From OCS155 cluster bacterium AG-422-J23 (GTDB lineage: Bacteria; Actinomycetota; Acidimicrobiia; Actinomarinales; Actinomarinaceae), in contig QCMT01000001.1 of assembly GCA_003213625.1 (NCBI GenBank), forward strand, positions 256,001 to 320,000: 64,000 nt of DNA, written 5' to 3'. The notes beneath the pieces are model-generated. The model was given only the letters and a program-made list of their open reading frames with translations, was not told the origin of the DNA and did not search any database. Shown here one piece after another: positions 28,469 to 37,219 of this stretch; position 1 is the first letter of the stretch, and each line of letters opens with the position of its first letter. The position numbers and the translations under genes were made by a program.

Positions 28469-30396
28469 TATATTTTAAAAATTGGTGTCTTAAGATTAGC
28501 TTTAATTTGTTTAATAGCATCTTCATACTTCACATTTTGCTGATTTTCTTGTGAACGTATATTTATAGCTAAGGTATTTGATAATTCATCTTTTTCTCCG
28601 ACAATTAGGGTTATAGGGATTCTATCTTTTGATGCATCATGTAATTTTTCACCAAGTCGTAAATTTCGATCATCAACTTCGTATCTAAATCCCTTTAGTG
28701 ATTTAGTGATTTTATTTAAATAATTACTTACTTCACCAATGGTAAGAACTTTCACTTGTACTGGTGATAACCATCCTGGAAATTCACCTGCATAGTTTTC
28801 AATAAGAATTCCAGTAAATCTTTCAATAGAACCAAGCAATGCACGATGGATCATAACTGGTTTGACTCTTTTATTATTACTGTCTACGAATTGAAGATCG
28901 AAATTATCAGGTTGTGCAAAATCAACTTGTATTGTAGATAATTGCCACCTCCTGCCAATCGCATCTTTAACATGTAAGTCAATTTTTGGCCCATAAAATG
29001 CTCCTTCTCCATGAGCTGTTACATAAGAAATATTTTGATTCTCAAGTGCAGACTTAAGACTATTTGTTGCTTTCTCCCAATCATCACTATTTCCTATTGA
29101 CTTTTCAGGCCTTGTAGAAAGATCTGCTTCAATCGAGTCAAATCCAAAAGAATTCAATAATTTTATTGAAAATTTTAATAAGTTAAGTATCTCTTCCTCA
29201 ATTTGGTCTGTTGTACAAAATATATGAGCATCATCTTGTGTAAATCCTCTAGCTCTTAATAGACCATGCAAAACACCGGATTTTTCATATCTATATACGG
29301 AACCTAACTCAAAATATCTAAGTGGCAACTCTTTATACGACCGAATGTCACTCTTATATATAAGAATATGAAAAGGACAGTTCATTGGTTTTAGATAGTA
29401 CTCTTCATCGTTCTCTTCATTCTTTAATGGAGGAAACATGCCTTCTTTGTAGTAATCTAAATGACCGGATGTTTCCCATAAGACTGATCTACCAATATGT
29501 GGAGTGTAAGCATAGTCATAGCCATTTTCTGAATGTGCTTTTTTTGAATAGTCTTCTATGATTTGTCTTAATACAGCACCTTTTGGTTTCCACAAAAATT
29601 GACCAGGTCCAGTTTCATCCGTACTAATAAATAAATCTAATTCATTGCCTAATTTTCTATGATCACGTTTCTCTGCTTCTTCTTGTCTTTTTAAATAACT
29701 ATCTAAATCATCTTTACTAAACCAGGCTGTGCCATAAATTCTTTGCAATTGTGGATTTGTTTCTATACCTCTCCAATAAGCTCCAGCAAGCTTGGTTAAC
29801 TTGAAATGATTTATCAAACTAGTATTTTGAACATGTGGGCCTCTACATAGATCACTAAATTTATCATTTGTATAAATAGATATATTTTCTTCGGAAACAC
29901 CTTCACTTTTGTCAGCTGAATTAATAAGTTCTTGTTTGAATGATTGTTTACTAAACAATTTATGTGCTTCATCCTTCGATATTTCCTTCCTAATAAAATC
30001 TTGTTGAGATTTATTGATTCTTCTCATTTCATTTTCAATTTTTATTAAGTCAGACTCTTTAATATTTTCTTTAAAGAGAAAATCGTAGTAAAAACCATCA
30101 TCAATGGAAGGTCCAACTGCAAACTCAGTCCCTGGATAAAGATTTAAGACAGCTTGTGCCAAAACATGTGCTGTTGAATGTCGTAATGTATCTAAGGAAT
30201 ATTGATCATCTTTAGTATAAACTTTACATTCTGCATCATTTTCAATTAAATATGAAAGGTCTCTCAATTCACCGTCAATTTCAATGCAAATAGCATTTTT
30301 GGCAAGACTATTGCTTATTGATTTAGCTAAATCATGACCAGTGATACTTGAATCATATTTTCTTACTGATTTATCAGGAAATGTTATATTTATCAT
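28468..30396 (-). CDS. thrS: Threonyl-tRNA synthetase
   Basis: 642 residues. TGS domain at the N-terminus (1-62), editing domain with HSTAHVLAQAV near 74-84 and CRGPHVQNTSLI, then the class II core with MNCPFHILIYKSDIRSYKELP near 338-358 and a C-terminal anticodon domain. The catalytic-domain zinc Cys is in MNCPFH. First gene of the thrS-to-yebC block. Just upstream is a TATACA box 6 nt before the ATG, which resembles the leaderless promoters seen elsewhere in the window but lacks the final T. Confidence 0.96.
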   Translation of the reverse strand: MINITFPDKSVRKYDSSITGHDLAKSISNSLAKNAICIEIDGELRDLSYLIENDAECKVYTKDDQYSLDTLRHSTAHVLAQAVLNLYPGTEFAVGPSIDDGFYYDFLFKENIKESDLIKIENEMRRINKSQQDFIRKEISKDEAHKLFSKQSFKQELINSADKSEGVSEENISIYTNDKFSDLCRGPHVQNTSLINHFKLTKLAGAYWRGIETNPQLQRIYGTAWFSKDDLDSYLKRQEEAEKRDHRKLGNELDLFISTDETGPGQFLWKPKGAVLRQIIEDYSKKAHSENGYDYAYTPHIGRSVLWETSGHLDYYKEGMFPPLKNEENDEEYYLKPMNCPFHILIYKSDIRSYKELPLRYFELGSVYRYEKSGVLHGLLRARGFTQDDAHIFCTTDQIEEEILNLLKFSIKLLNSFGFDSIEADLSTRPEKSIGNSDDWEKATNSLKSALENQNISYVTAHGEGAFYGPKIDLHVKDAIGRRWQLSTIQVDFAQPDNFDLQFVDSNNKRVKPVMIHRALLGSIERFTGILIENYAGEFPGWLSPVQVKVLTIGEVSNYLNKITKSLKGFRYEVDDRNLRLGEKLHDASKDRIPITLIVGEKDELSNTLAINIRSQENQQNVKYEDAIKQIKANLKTPIFKI

Positions 30397-30472
30397 TACT
30401 TTTGTATATTAATTATTTATTTATTCTACCTAAGAAACTATAAATTAATTAAACATCTGTTTTAATAAATAT

Positions 30473-31039
30473 ATGAGTAAAACTACAGATGTAATATTCG
30501 AACAAAACAAAATTGTAGTATCTTTTAACAAATTAATAAAAAACCAAAATGTATATCTTGAATTTATTCCAATAAATCAATATCAATTGACGTGTAACAA
30601 AATAATAATTCAAAATAAAGATAAAACTACCAATATTAATTCAACAGATTTAAGAAAAATTAATATCCACAATTTAATAAAAACAAGTATTAAATTAATT
30701 GATAAAAATATTGATCTAGATAAAAAAACATATAAGAAAAATTCACCTATTTACGATCCAATACTTACATCAAAGGATTTAATAAAAAAAATTAATAAGA
30801 AAGATTACAATAACAGATCAGATTTGTTAGCTATTTACTCATTGTTCTACATAAACACCGAAAGAGAATATGGTGAAAATATATCTAGAAAAATTAGCGA
30901 AAAAATAAAATATAAAGAGTCTTATGTCAAAAACCTTACTAAAGAATGTTTTACAAAGGGATATCTTAAAAGTTCTAAAAAAGGTTTAGCCGGTGGGACA
31001 CTGACTACAAAGTCGTTGAAAATACTTACTTCTCTGTAA
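30473..31039 (+). CDS. Hypothetical protein with C-terminal helix-turn-helix
   Basis: 188 residues, strongly Lys/Ile/Asn-rich, no family assigned with certainty. The N-terminal 80 residues look beta-rich. The C-terminal 70 residues (LLAIYSLFYINTEREYG, then ESYVKNLTKECFTKGYL, then GLAGGTLTTKSLKIL) resemble the winged-helix proteins common in actinobacteria and their phages, which share a HTH followed by a G-x-A-G-G-x-L-T tail. That similarity is from memory of the pattern, not a search. Divergent from thrS with 76 bases between; its 3' end overlaps the cyclophilin gene by 14 bases. Confidence 0.7.
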   Translation: MSKTTDVIFEQNKIVVSFNKLIKNQNVYLEFIPINQYQLTCNKIIIQNKDKTTNINSTDLRKINIHNLIKTSIKLIDKNIDLDKKTYKKNSPIYDPILTSKDLIKKINKKDYNNRSDLLAIYSLFYINTEREYGENISRKISEKIKYKESYVKNLTKECFTKGYLKSSKKGLAGGTLTTKSLKILTSL

Positions 31040-31649
31040 TTTTTACACTTTTGATAACTACATCATCTACAGGTTTATCATTGTCGCCTGTTTGAACATT
31101 AGCTATTGAATCAACTGTATCTAGGCCTTCAGAGACTTTTCCAAATATTGTGTATTGATATGGCAATGGATAGTCAACGTGCATAATAAAAAATTGGCTT
31201 CCATTAGTATTTGGACCTCTATTAGCCATAGCAACGATTCCTTTTGCATAATTCATTGGATAATCTAATTCATCCTCAAATTCATAACCAGGGTATTTAC
31301 CCATTTCACCATGTCCGGTTCCACTCGGATCTCCACCTTGTATCATGAAACCTTTAATTACACGATGAAAAATTACGTCATCGTAATATCCATCATTTGA
31401 TAAATTAACAAAATTGTTAACTGTATTAGGTGCTATGTCAGCATACAAATCTATCACTAATGTACCTAGTGATGTTTCAATTGTTGCAATATATTTAGCC
31501 TGTTCATTGATAGTCATTTCAGGTGGTGATGTATAAGTCTTGTCGTATACCACTTTTGTAACCTCCGTTGTGTCGATAATTGGTTCTTCTACAGTGTCTT
31601 CACCGCAAAAATTTAATAGTAACACAAATATAATTAAGTATCTTTTCAT
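31026..31649 (-). CDS. Cyclophilin-type peptidyl-prolyl isomerase, probable lipoprotein
   Basis: 207 residues. N-terminal signal MKRYLIIFVLLLNFC with Cys15 and a following acidic linker suggests a lipoprotein, although the residue before the Cys is Phe. The cyclophilin domain (about 45-205) is complete: VIFHRVIKGFMIQGGDP near 95-111, a NGSQFFI active-site stretch near 150-156 and YTIFGKVSEGLD near 167-178. It would isomerise prolyl bonds of secreted proteins. It overlaps the thioesterase upstream by 4 bases. Confidence 0.9.
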   Translation of the reverse strand: MKRYLIIFVLLLNFCGEDTVEEPIIDTTEVTKVVYDKTYTSPPEMTINEQAKYIATIETSLGTLVIDLYADIAPNTVNNFVNLSNDGYYDDVIFHRVIKGFMIQGGDPSGTGHGEMGKYPGYEFEDELDYPMNYAKGIVAMANRGPNTNGSQFFIMHVDYPLPYQYTIFGKVSEGLDTVDSIANVQTGDNDKPVDDVVIKSVKITEK

Positions 31650-32029
31650 GATTTATCAATGTTGGTTAAACGAACTGTTGATCGGGCGCATTCAGTATCA
31701 TTGTTAAATATTTTTGCTTCCCAAATCTGTGATCTCTTGCCAAGCTTTATGGGAGTGGCTTCGCAAATAATTGTTCCATCAGTTATTGCCCTAATAAAGT
31801 CAGTATTATTATTTACTCCGACCCAGGTACCTTCTTGTGTAAAGTAAGCAGCATAAGAAATTGCAGCTTCAGCCATAGTATCTATAACACCACCATGAAC
31901 CATGCCCATTGGTTGTTTATGAAAATCTTTAACATCAAGTGAGCTTTTAACATAGTTTTCTTTAATCTCTACAATTTCATGTCCAATGTATGGATCAAAC
32001 GTACCTTCTAAAAAATCTTTATTATCCAT
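31646..32029 (-). CDS. PaaI-family hotdog-fold thioesterase
   Basis: 127 residues. Hotdog fold with the family HGGVIDTMAEAAISYAA motif near residues 46-62 (the HGG and following acidic residue form the usual active site). GVNNNTDFIRAITDGTIICEATPIKLGKRSQIWEAKIFN completes the domain. Likely hydrolyses acyl-CoA thioesters; the substrate is not evident. It overlaps the upstream membrane protein gene by 8 bases and the cyclophilin gene by 4. Confidence 0.88.
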   Translation of the reverse strand: MDNKDFLEGTFDPYIGHEIVEIKENYVKSSLDVKDFHKQPMGMVHGGVIDTMAEAAISYAAYFTQEGTWVGVNNNTDFIRAITDGTIICEATPIKLGKRSQIWEAKIFNNDTECARSTVRLTNIDKS

Positions 32030-32597
32030 GTTTGTTAAAAACTCTCTCTAATCTTTTTTCACCTGTGCCTGATACGAACCACCAGTAACCTATTACAAGT
32101 GTAATAAATGTTATGGTTGATACTAAATAAATATAGTTCATGTTTAAATCATTATTATAGATTGCAATCATGGACCAAATAAATGATGAAATCCCATAAA
32201 GGGTTATGAACAATGTCACAAAGCTAAACCATGTGAAACCTTTATTGAATACGGCTACAACTATTTTTCGTTCTTTAGTAGGGAAAAAATAATCGTTTTC
32301 TAATTCATGCGCTATGAGAACGTCTTCATCATATTCTGAATTAATTTTTTTTTCAATAAACTCACTGTAATGTCTTGAAAAGATCAGAAAATAAGCATGA
32401 AAACTAAGAAGAACAGACCCGAATAATGAAATTAAAGGTATAAGATACAATGCGTTTTTGTTATATAACGATAAGAATATAAAAACGGTATTAAAAATAA
32501 ACAATATTCGTACATCAAGTAAGAATTGGTCATGATAATACCTGTTCATTGACCTCATTCGTGATAATTGCTCTTTATAAAGGGTAATTTTTTCCAT
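32022..32597 (-). CDS. Hypothetical four-helix membrane protein
   Basis: 191 residues, family not recognised. Four transmembrane segments are apparent at about 30-45, 52-73, 117-138 and 147-170, with a charged cytoplasmic loop (about 75-110, HYSEFIEKKINSEYDED and NDYFFPTKERK) between the second and third. The two-hairpin layout with a soluble middle loop resembles small RipA/RNA-membrane or SMODS-type effector scaffolds only superficially. First gene of a short minus-strand operon with the thioesterase and cyclophilin; divergent from 32619 with just 21 bases between starts. Confidence 0.68.
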   Translation of the reverse strand: MEKITLYKEQLSRMRSMNRYYHDQFLLDVRILFIFNTVFIFLSLYNKNALYLIPLISLFGSVLLSFHAYFLIFSRHYSEFIEKKINSEYDEDVLIAHELENDYFFPTKERKIVVAVFNKGFTWFSFVTLFITLYGISSFIWSMIAIYNNDLNMNYIYLVSTITFITLVIGYWWFVSGTGEKRLERVFNKHG

Positions 32598-32618
32598 TTG
32601 TTAGAGTTTATATAGGTT

Positions 32619-32987
32619 ATGTTTAATATAAAATTCCCTATAAGGCTTATTATTTTCCTAATTTTCACAGTAATTGTTAATGTTTTTTCAACTGTAACTA
32701 TCGAATATAATGCTATTTCATTTCAGGAGTACAGAAATGTTGAGATAATATGTGGAAATTTATTCGATGTTATTCAGACAACAGATATAAGTGAGGTATC
32801 AAAGGATTTAAGAGTTAATTGGCGATCCTGTAGAGAAAAAGCATTTACAATTATTATTACTTCAGGAATCTCATTAACTTTTTTGGTAACTTTATTAATG
32901 TATCTATTTTATTTGTACAGAAATAGACCTAAAAGAGAAGAAATTTCTGATTTATTGTCAATACTAAGAAGGATGAATAGAAAATGA
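32619..32987 (+). CDS. Hypothetical two-helix membrane protein
   Basis: 122 residues, no family recognised. Transmembrane helices at about 8-27 and 76-97. The loop between them (28-75) is likely extracytoplasmic and holds two cysteines (EIICGN near 45 and WRSCRE near 70) that could form a disulfide. A basic cytoplasmic tail RNRPKREE and SILRRMNRK ends it. Its stop overlaps the LLM oxidoreductase start (ATGA), so the pair is coupled. A TATAT-type -10 is 5-6 nt before the ATG. Confidence 0.68.
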   Translation: MFNIKFPIRLIIFLIFTVIVNVFSTVTIEYNAISFQEYRNVEIICGNLFDVIQTTDISEVSKDLRVNWRSCREKAFTIIITSGISLTFLVTLLMYLFYLYRNRPKREEISDLLSILRRMNRK

Positions 32988-33925
32988 AAATTGGAGCAAT
33001 GGTACCCCAAGGTTGGAGAATGGACTTAAATGGAATTAATCCTGAAAATCAATGGGATACAATACTCGAAGCTTCTTCAAAAATAGAAAATTTGAAATAT
33101 GAATCTGTCTGGGTATATGATCATTTTCACACAGTTCCATCACCAACTCAGGATCCTACGTTTGAATGCTGGTCACTTATGGCAGCATTATCTCAGGTGA
33201 CATCTGAAGTAAGAATTGGTCAAATGTGTACTTGTAACTCATACAGGAATCCAGCCTACTTAACAAAAGTAGCATCATCTATTGACGCAATGTCTGGTGG
33301 AAGATTAGAGTTTGCAATAGGTGCAGGTTGGTATGATCAAGAATATAAGGCTTACGGATATGAATATCCCTCTGCTGGTGTCAGATTAAAAATGCTGGAA
33401 GAAGCATTACAAATTTATATAGCTATGACAACTCAAGATAAAGCAAGTTTTGAAGGTGAACATTATCAAATAAAAGAAGCTATTAATCAACCAAAGCCAT
33501 TACAGAAACCTTATCCACCCCTTTGGGTTTGTGGTGGAGGTGAGAAAGTCACTTTAAAATTATTAGCTAAATATGGTGATTACGGAAATTGGGATGTTGA
33601 CGTTGAGGGCTTTATACATAAATCAAAAATATTAAAAGAACATTGTGAAGTACAAAAACGTAATTATTCAGAAATAAAAAAAACTCTACATACAAATGTG
33701 ATTATTGGCGATAATCAGAAAGATTTGGATAGCAAATTAAAAAGAATTGTAGATGTAACGGGGATACCTGAAGAAATGTATACAAGCAAACCACTTGTAG
33801 GAGTGAAAGAAAAAGTATTTGAAACGATGGATGAATTTTCTTCTGTTGAGTGTGATTATCTAATAGCATATGTCCCTGATATAGTTTGGGGCGATACATT
33901 AGATATATTATCTGAGAAGCTCTAG
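32984..33925 (+). CDS. LLM-class F420-dependent oxidoreductase
   Basis: 313 residues, luciferase-like TIM barrel. N-terminal KIGAMVPQGWRMDL, YESVWVYDHFHTVP near 38-51, MCTCNSYRNPAYLTKVASSIDAMSGGRLEFAIGAGW (key residues near 80-115) and PLWVCGGGEKVTLKLLAKYGD near 178-198 are the usual features of actinobacterial F420-type LLM enzymes, where R-x-E-F-A-I-G-A-G-W is typical. Substrate unknown. Coupled to the small membrane protein upstream. Indicates that the organism uses cofactor F420, an inference from family habit. Confidence 0.9.
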   Translation: MKIGAMVPQGWRMDLNGINPENQWDTILEASSKIENLKYESVWVYDHFHTVPSPTQDPTFECWSLMAALSQVTSEVRIGQMCTCNSYRNPAYLTKVASSIDAMSGGRLEFAIGAGWYDQEYKAYGYEYPSAGVRLKMLEEALQIYIAMTTQDKASFEGEHYQIKEAINQPKPLQKPYPPLWVCGGGEKVTLKLLAKYGDYGNWDVDVEGFIHKSKILKEHCEVQKRNYSEIKKTLHTNVIIGDNQKDLDSKLKRIVDVTGIPEEMYTSKPLVGVKEKVFETMDEFSSVECDYLIAYVPDIVWGDTLDILSEKL

Positions 33926-33956
33926 AAAAACGGAAGCCCCCAAAAAGGAGGCTTCC
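33926..33956 (-). terminator. Intrinsic terminator after the DUF3048/PG-binding gene
   Basis: A 7-bp stem (GGAAGCC at 33932-33938 with GGCTTCC at 33950-33956) and a loop of 11. On the minus strand the stem is followed by G then TTTTT (33930-33926), the layout of a rho-independent terminator ending the transcript of the gene at 34032-36032. On the plus strand no T run follows, so it would work poorly for the LLM gene. Confidence 0.8.
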
Positions 33957-34031
33957 CAACAGGGCTGCGTATCACACTTAATTGAAACGCACTCTTAGAT
34001 TACCACGAACATTTCTAAAAAGTAAAGCTAT

Positions 34032-36032
34032 TTAGCCAAAAGAAGGATTTTTTGTGTTAGGAACAAGAGAAATCCAAACTTTTCCCTTAGGAACATACAA
34101 TATGTTGTTGTTACTATCAACAATATGAAATGGATCTAAATTTGAACCTCGTTTCCATTTAGCATCCAACATTTTTCCACCATGTAAAATTATTGCTCTA
34201 CCTTCACCAACAGTTTTAACTGAAGGTAGCTGTAGAGGATGAACATAAGGTTCACAAAATAATGCAATTACAGTTTTAAATGCGATCTGTCCTGTATTTC
34301 CATTTATATCAGACCAGTAATGAACATTATCACTCTGTTGATTTTTGTATGCATCATAATATGTTCTAACATAATTTGATCCATTCCATGTCCATGTTGT
34401 CTCTGTGTATCCAGAAAAATTTAATGTTAGGTATGAATTTGTTTTCCAATTATCAAAAGAAGGTTCACCCCAAGGAAATAATGGTTGAGGTGTATTGGTT
34501 TTTCTATATCCTCTGGATATTGCTGTAGATTTCAATTTGGTTGTATCTGCATACAAATTATGTGGAGCTCTTCTTGAAGAAATCCTAAAATAATCTGGTC
34601 TTCTATCAGTTATAACGGGTACTCCCATATCAACAATTTCTGGAATCAATCCCCCAGTTGCTCCACTAGCTACAAGTACACCACCAAGAGGTCTTAAAAC
34701 TGTAGGATCAGTTGGTCTTGCAGATCTAATTGGACCATGATAAGTTGTATCACTCTGATAAAATATGTTAATAAACCTTGTCATACCACCCTCGACAAGT
34801 ACTTCAAAAACAGCATCAGCATTTTGAGGTCCAGATTGTGGTCTCGCATTAACGTTATTGTCATTCTTAATACCAATAACAATTGAGTTATTAGAACCAG
34901 ATGGCATTATTAATCCATTTACAGGAGAGTTAATACCTTTTGTATAGTTTTGTGTAGGAACCTCACCAAGAGAGTTATATGTTTTTTCTTTAGTTCTAGA
35001 CCAATTTTGACTTAAATAAGCGTCTAATTCAGCTTGTGAATTTACTTGTGCAGTTTGTCCATATCTAAAAACAAATACAGGATAAAAACAAGGATCAGGA
35101 ACCCAAATTTGTGCCTCATTAACATATCCAACAATACATGTAGCATTTGGGTCATAGTTAATTAAATCAACAGTTAGCGCCGCATTATTAGATGATGAAC
35201 TGCTCTCAATTGTATTAACTAATATATATGAATCTTTACCTTTTTCTAATGCTGCTTTTGTATTAGGCCCAAGTACACCATCTATAGATAGACCAGCTAA
35301 TTTTTGAAATTCTTTGATTGCAGATTTGGTACCTTTACCATTAATACCATCAATTTCACCAGTGTATAAATTCAGTTCTTTTAAGGTTTTTTGAGCATTT
35401 TCAATCTCTTTAGAGTAAATAATAACTTCCACATTATTAACATCAGCACCACCAATACCAATATAAGAATCCTCACCTTTCTCTAATGCTGCTTTAGTTT
35501 TTGGTCCTAAAATTCCATCAACAGATAATCCTGCAAGCCTCTGGAACTCTTTTAACGCAGCTTTAGTTTCATTATTAAGTTCGTTATTGATATCACCGGA
35601 ATATAAACCAAGAATTGTAAGTTGATTCTGTGCGTCAGATATATTTTCAACAGTAATAGGAAAAGTAGTTGAAGTTGTTGATGATGAGGTTGTTGATGAA
35701 GTTGATGATGAAGTTGATGATGAAGTTGATGATGAAGTTGTTGTTGAAATAGAATCTTCAGAATTTGTGTCGTTTTGATCAACTAATAATAAATTTAATT
35801 CATTCTGAGAAGATTTACTAAAAGATGAATAGCCAAAAATAATAAGTCCTGTAGCAATAAGTGTTGTAAATATTGCTAAACGATTATATTTCTTCTTACC
35901 TATGTCAGTGACATATCCCTCTATTTCAAAATTAACTTTTTCTGATGGAGATATCGATACTTTTTTTACAGGAGGATATTTTTTTTTCTTGTTTCTTTTG
36001 GAATATAAATCTTTATGTAAATTTTTTTGCAT
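34032..36032 (-). CDS. Membrane-anchored DUF3048 protein with two peptidoglycan-binding domains
   Basis: About 666 residues from the ATG at 36032 (a TTG two codons upstream is in frame; an AGGG ribosome-binding-like stretch precedes the ATG). Basic cytoplasmic N-terminus, one transmembrane helix (about 51-70), a Ser/Thr-only linker (about 96-124), then two PG_binding_1 repeats (about 131-190 and 208-270) that share AGLS(V/I)DG(I/V)LGP and TKAALEKG, then an insert with two cysteines and a DUF3048 (YerB-type) domain from about 375 to the end with VNARPQSG, VEGGMTRF and GPIRSARPTDP. Predicted to sit in the envelope bound to peptidoglycan. The enzymatic role of DUF3048 is not known. It is a paralogue of the next gene. 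Confidence 0.88.
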   Translation of the reverse strand: MQKNLHKDLYSKRNKKKKYPPVKKVSISPSEKVNFEIEGYVTDIGKKKYNRLAIFTTLIATGLIIFGYSSFSKSSQNELNLLLVDQNDTNSEDSISTTTSSSTSSSTSSSTSSTTSSSTTSTTFPITVENISDAQNQLTILGLYSGDINNELNNETKAALKEFQRLAGLSVDGILGPKTKAALEKGEDSYIGIGGADVNNVEVIIYSKEIENAQKTLKELNLYTGEIDGINGKGTKSAIKEFQKLAGLSIDGVLGPNTKAALEKGKDSYILVNTIESSSSSNNAALTVDLINYDPNATCIVGYVNEAQIWVPDPCFYPVFVFRYGQTAQVNSQAELDAYLSQNWSRTKEKTYNSLGEVPTQNYTKGINSPVNGLIMPSGSNNSIVIGIKNDNNVNARPQSGPQNADAVFEVLVEGGMTRFINIFYQSDTTYHGPIRSARPTDPTVLRPLGGVLVASGATGGLIPEIVDMGVPVITDRRPDYFRISSRRAPHNLYADTTKLKSTAISRGYRKTNTPQPLFPWGEPSFDNWKTNSYLTLNFSGYTETTWTWNGSNYVRTYYDAYKNQQSDNVHYWSDINGNTGQIAFKTVIALFCEPYVHPLQLPSVKTVGEGRAIILHGGKMLDAKWKRGSNLDPFHIVDSNNNILYVPKGKVWISLVPNTKNPSFG
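35668..35748 (-). repeat. 12-bp tandem repeat encoding a Ser/Thr linker
   Basis: Plus-strand unit gttgatgatgaa repeated three times exactly at 35701-35736 and with small changes on both sides. On the coding (minus) strand it is read as Ser-Ser-Ser-Thr-like runs, forming the flexible extracytoplasmic linker between the membrane helix and the first peptidoglycan-binding domain. Such repeats can change copy number by slippage. Confidence 0.85.
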
Positions 36033-36090
36033 ACACAACCCTATAAATATATTAGTGAATTGTGTAAAAAGTTATTTTAGTTAGAAAATA

Positions 36091-37215
36091 TTAATTTTCT
36101 GAAATGATTATTTCACCATTCAATGGCAATATGTGTATCCATTGCTTGCTAGGTGGAACTTCTATAGGTTCCTGATTAGAATCAATAAATTCAAATGGGT
36201 CAGCTATATCGTTACGTCTCCATGTACCTTCAATGTATTTTCCATCACTAAATATTGTTACTGGACCAACACCTACTGTTAAAACACTGGGTAAAGTTGT
36301 AACTTCGTCATTATAAAGTGGACCTTGTATGACTACTACTGTAGGTATTTGTAATATGTCCGTGTATCCATCTCGTGTAATAAAGTTATGAGCGACTGCA
36401 TCATCTTCAGGTGAGTAACCATCAACGATAAATCTACTATATTGATCATTGTCAAGCTTCCAAATTACTGTTGTGAAGTCACTGTACTTAACAGTTACCC
36501 TTCCAGCACCCTTTGTCCAATTTGTTTGATCATTACCAAAATCGTACAACGGATTTACATCTTGATTAAAGAGAAAACCTTTTTGATCAATGTACTCTCT
36601 AACTAATTCAGTATCTGCATATAAATTATGTGGAGCTTTTCTATTTGCAATTCTAAACATTGTAGGAGCAGATACTTCTTCTAGAACTGGAACACCTAAT
36701 TCTCTGATTGCTGGAATCAAACCAGCAGTAGCACCAGAAACCACAAGGATACCACCATAAGGTCTAACTAAGTTAGGATCAGTTGGTCTAGCCGATCTGA
36801 TAGGACCAACATATGAACTTGTTTTATCCATATAAAAAGCTAGGAATCTTGTCATTCCACCCTCGACCAAAATTTCCATAACAGTATCTGCTTCTTGAAG
36901 ACCAGATTGAGGTCTAGCATTTAGATTATTATCAACTTTAAAAGCAATAACTCTTCGTGGTCTTTTTAACCACAATTCAGGACTTAACTCTAGTCCTGTA
37001 AATGGTGACATTTTTTCTTTATCGTATTCGTAATTTTCAACAATAGATGTATCTGAGGAGTTTTCTGCTGGTGAAGTTGTAGTAACATCACTTTCTTCAA
37101 TTGAGATCTCTTCCTTAATAGTTGTTGTAGATGTATCAACTATATCTGTTGATTCATTTGAAGAACTGCACAATACAAGTAGAAAAGTTAATAGAATAAA
37201 ACCGAACTTTTTCAT
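36091..37215 (-). CDS. DUF3048 domain lipoprotein
   Basis: 374 residues. Signal MKKFGFILLTFLLVLCSSS with Cys16 suggests a lipoprotein, although Leu rather than Gly/Ala precedes the Cys. A Ser/Thr/Glu-rich linker (20-75) leads to a DUF3048 domain (about 80-365) with VDNNLNARPQSG, VEGGMTRFLAFY, GPIRSARPTDPNLVRP and RKAPHNLYAD, closely matching the neighbour at 34032. Family members (for example YerB of Bacillus) are envelope proteins of unknown activity. Four bases follow the aldehyde dehydrogenase, so it may be the end of the glycine cleavage operon. Confidence 0.88.
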   Translation of the reverse strand: MKKFGFILLTFLLVLCSSSNESTDIVDTSTTTIKEEISIEESDVTTTSPAENSSDTSIVENYEYDKEKMSPFTGLELSPELWLKRPRRVIAFKVDNNLNARPQSGLQEADTVMEILVEGGMTRFLAFYMDKTSSYVGPIRSARPTDPNLVRPYGGILVVSGATAGLIPAIRELGVPVLEEVSAPTMFRIANRKAPHNLYADTELVREYIDQKGFLFNQDVNPLYDFGNDQTNWTKGAGRVTVKYSDFTTVIWKLDNDQYSRFIVDGYSPEDDAVAHNFITRDGYTDILQIPTVVVIQGPLYNDEVTTLPSVLTVGVGPVTIFSDGKYIEGTWRRNDIADPFEFIDSNQEPIEVPPSKQWIHILPLNGEIIISEN

Positions 37216-37219
37216 AACT

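Noticed and set aside
33932-33956. Terminator for the plus-strand LLM gene
   Set aside because: The hairpin has no T run on the plus strand; the T run is only on the minus strand.
33702-33959. Minus-strand open frame of 85 codons across the end of the LLM gene
   Set aside because: Runs through the terminator hairpin and is antisense to a conserved enzyme.
35668-35748. Possible CRISPR-like or regulatory repeat
   Set aside because: 12-bp units are joined with no spacers and are read as a protein linker.
35552-35782. Open frame rich in His, Gln and Leu on the minus strand
   Set aside because: It is a shifted reading of the Ser/Thr repeat in the DUF3048/peptidoglycan-binding gene, with no start context or family.
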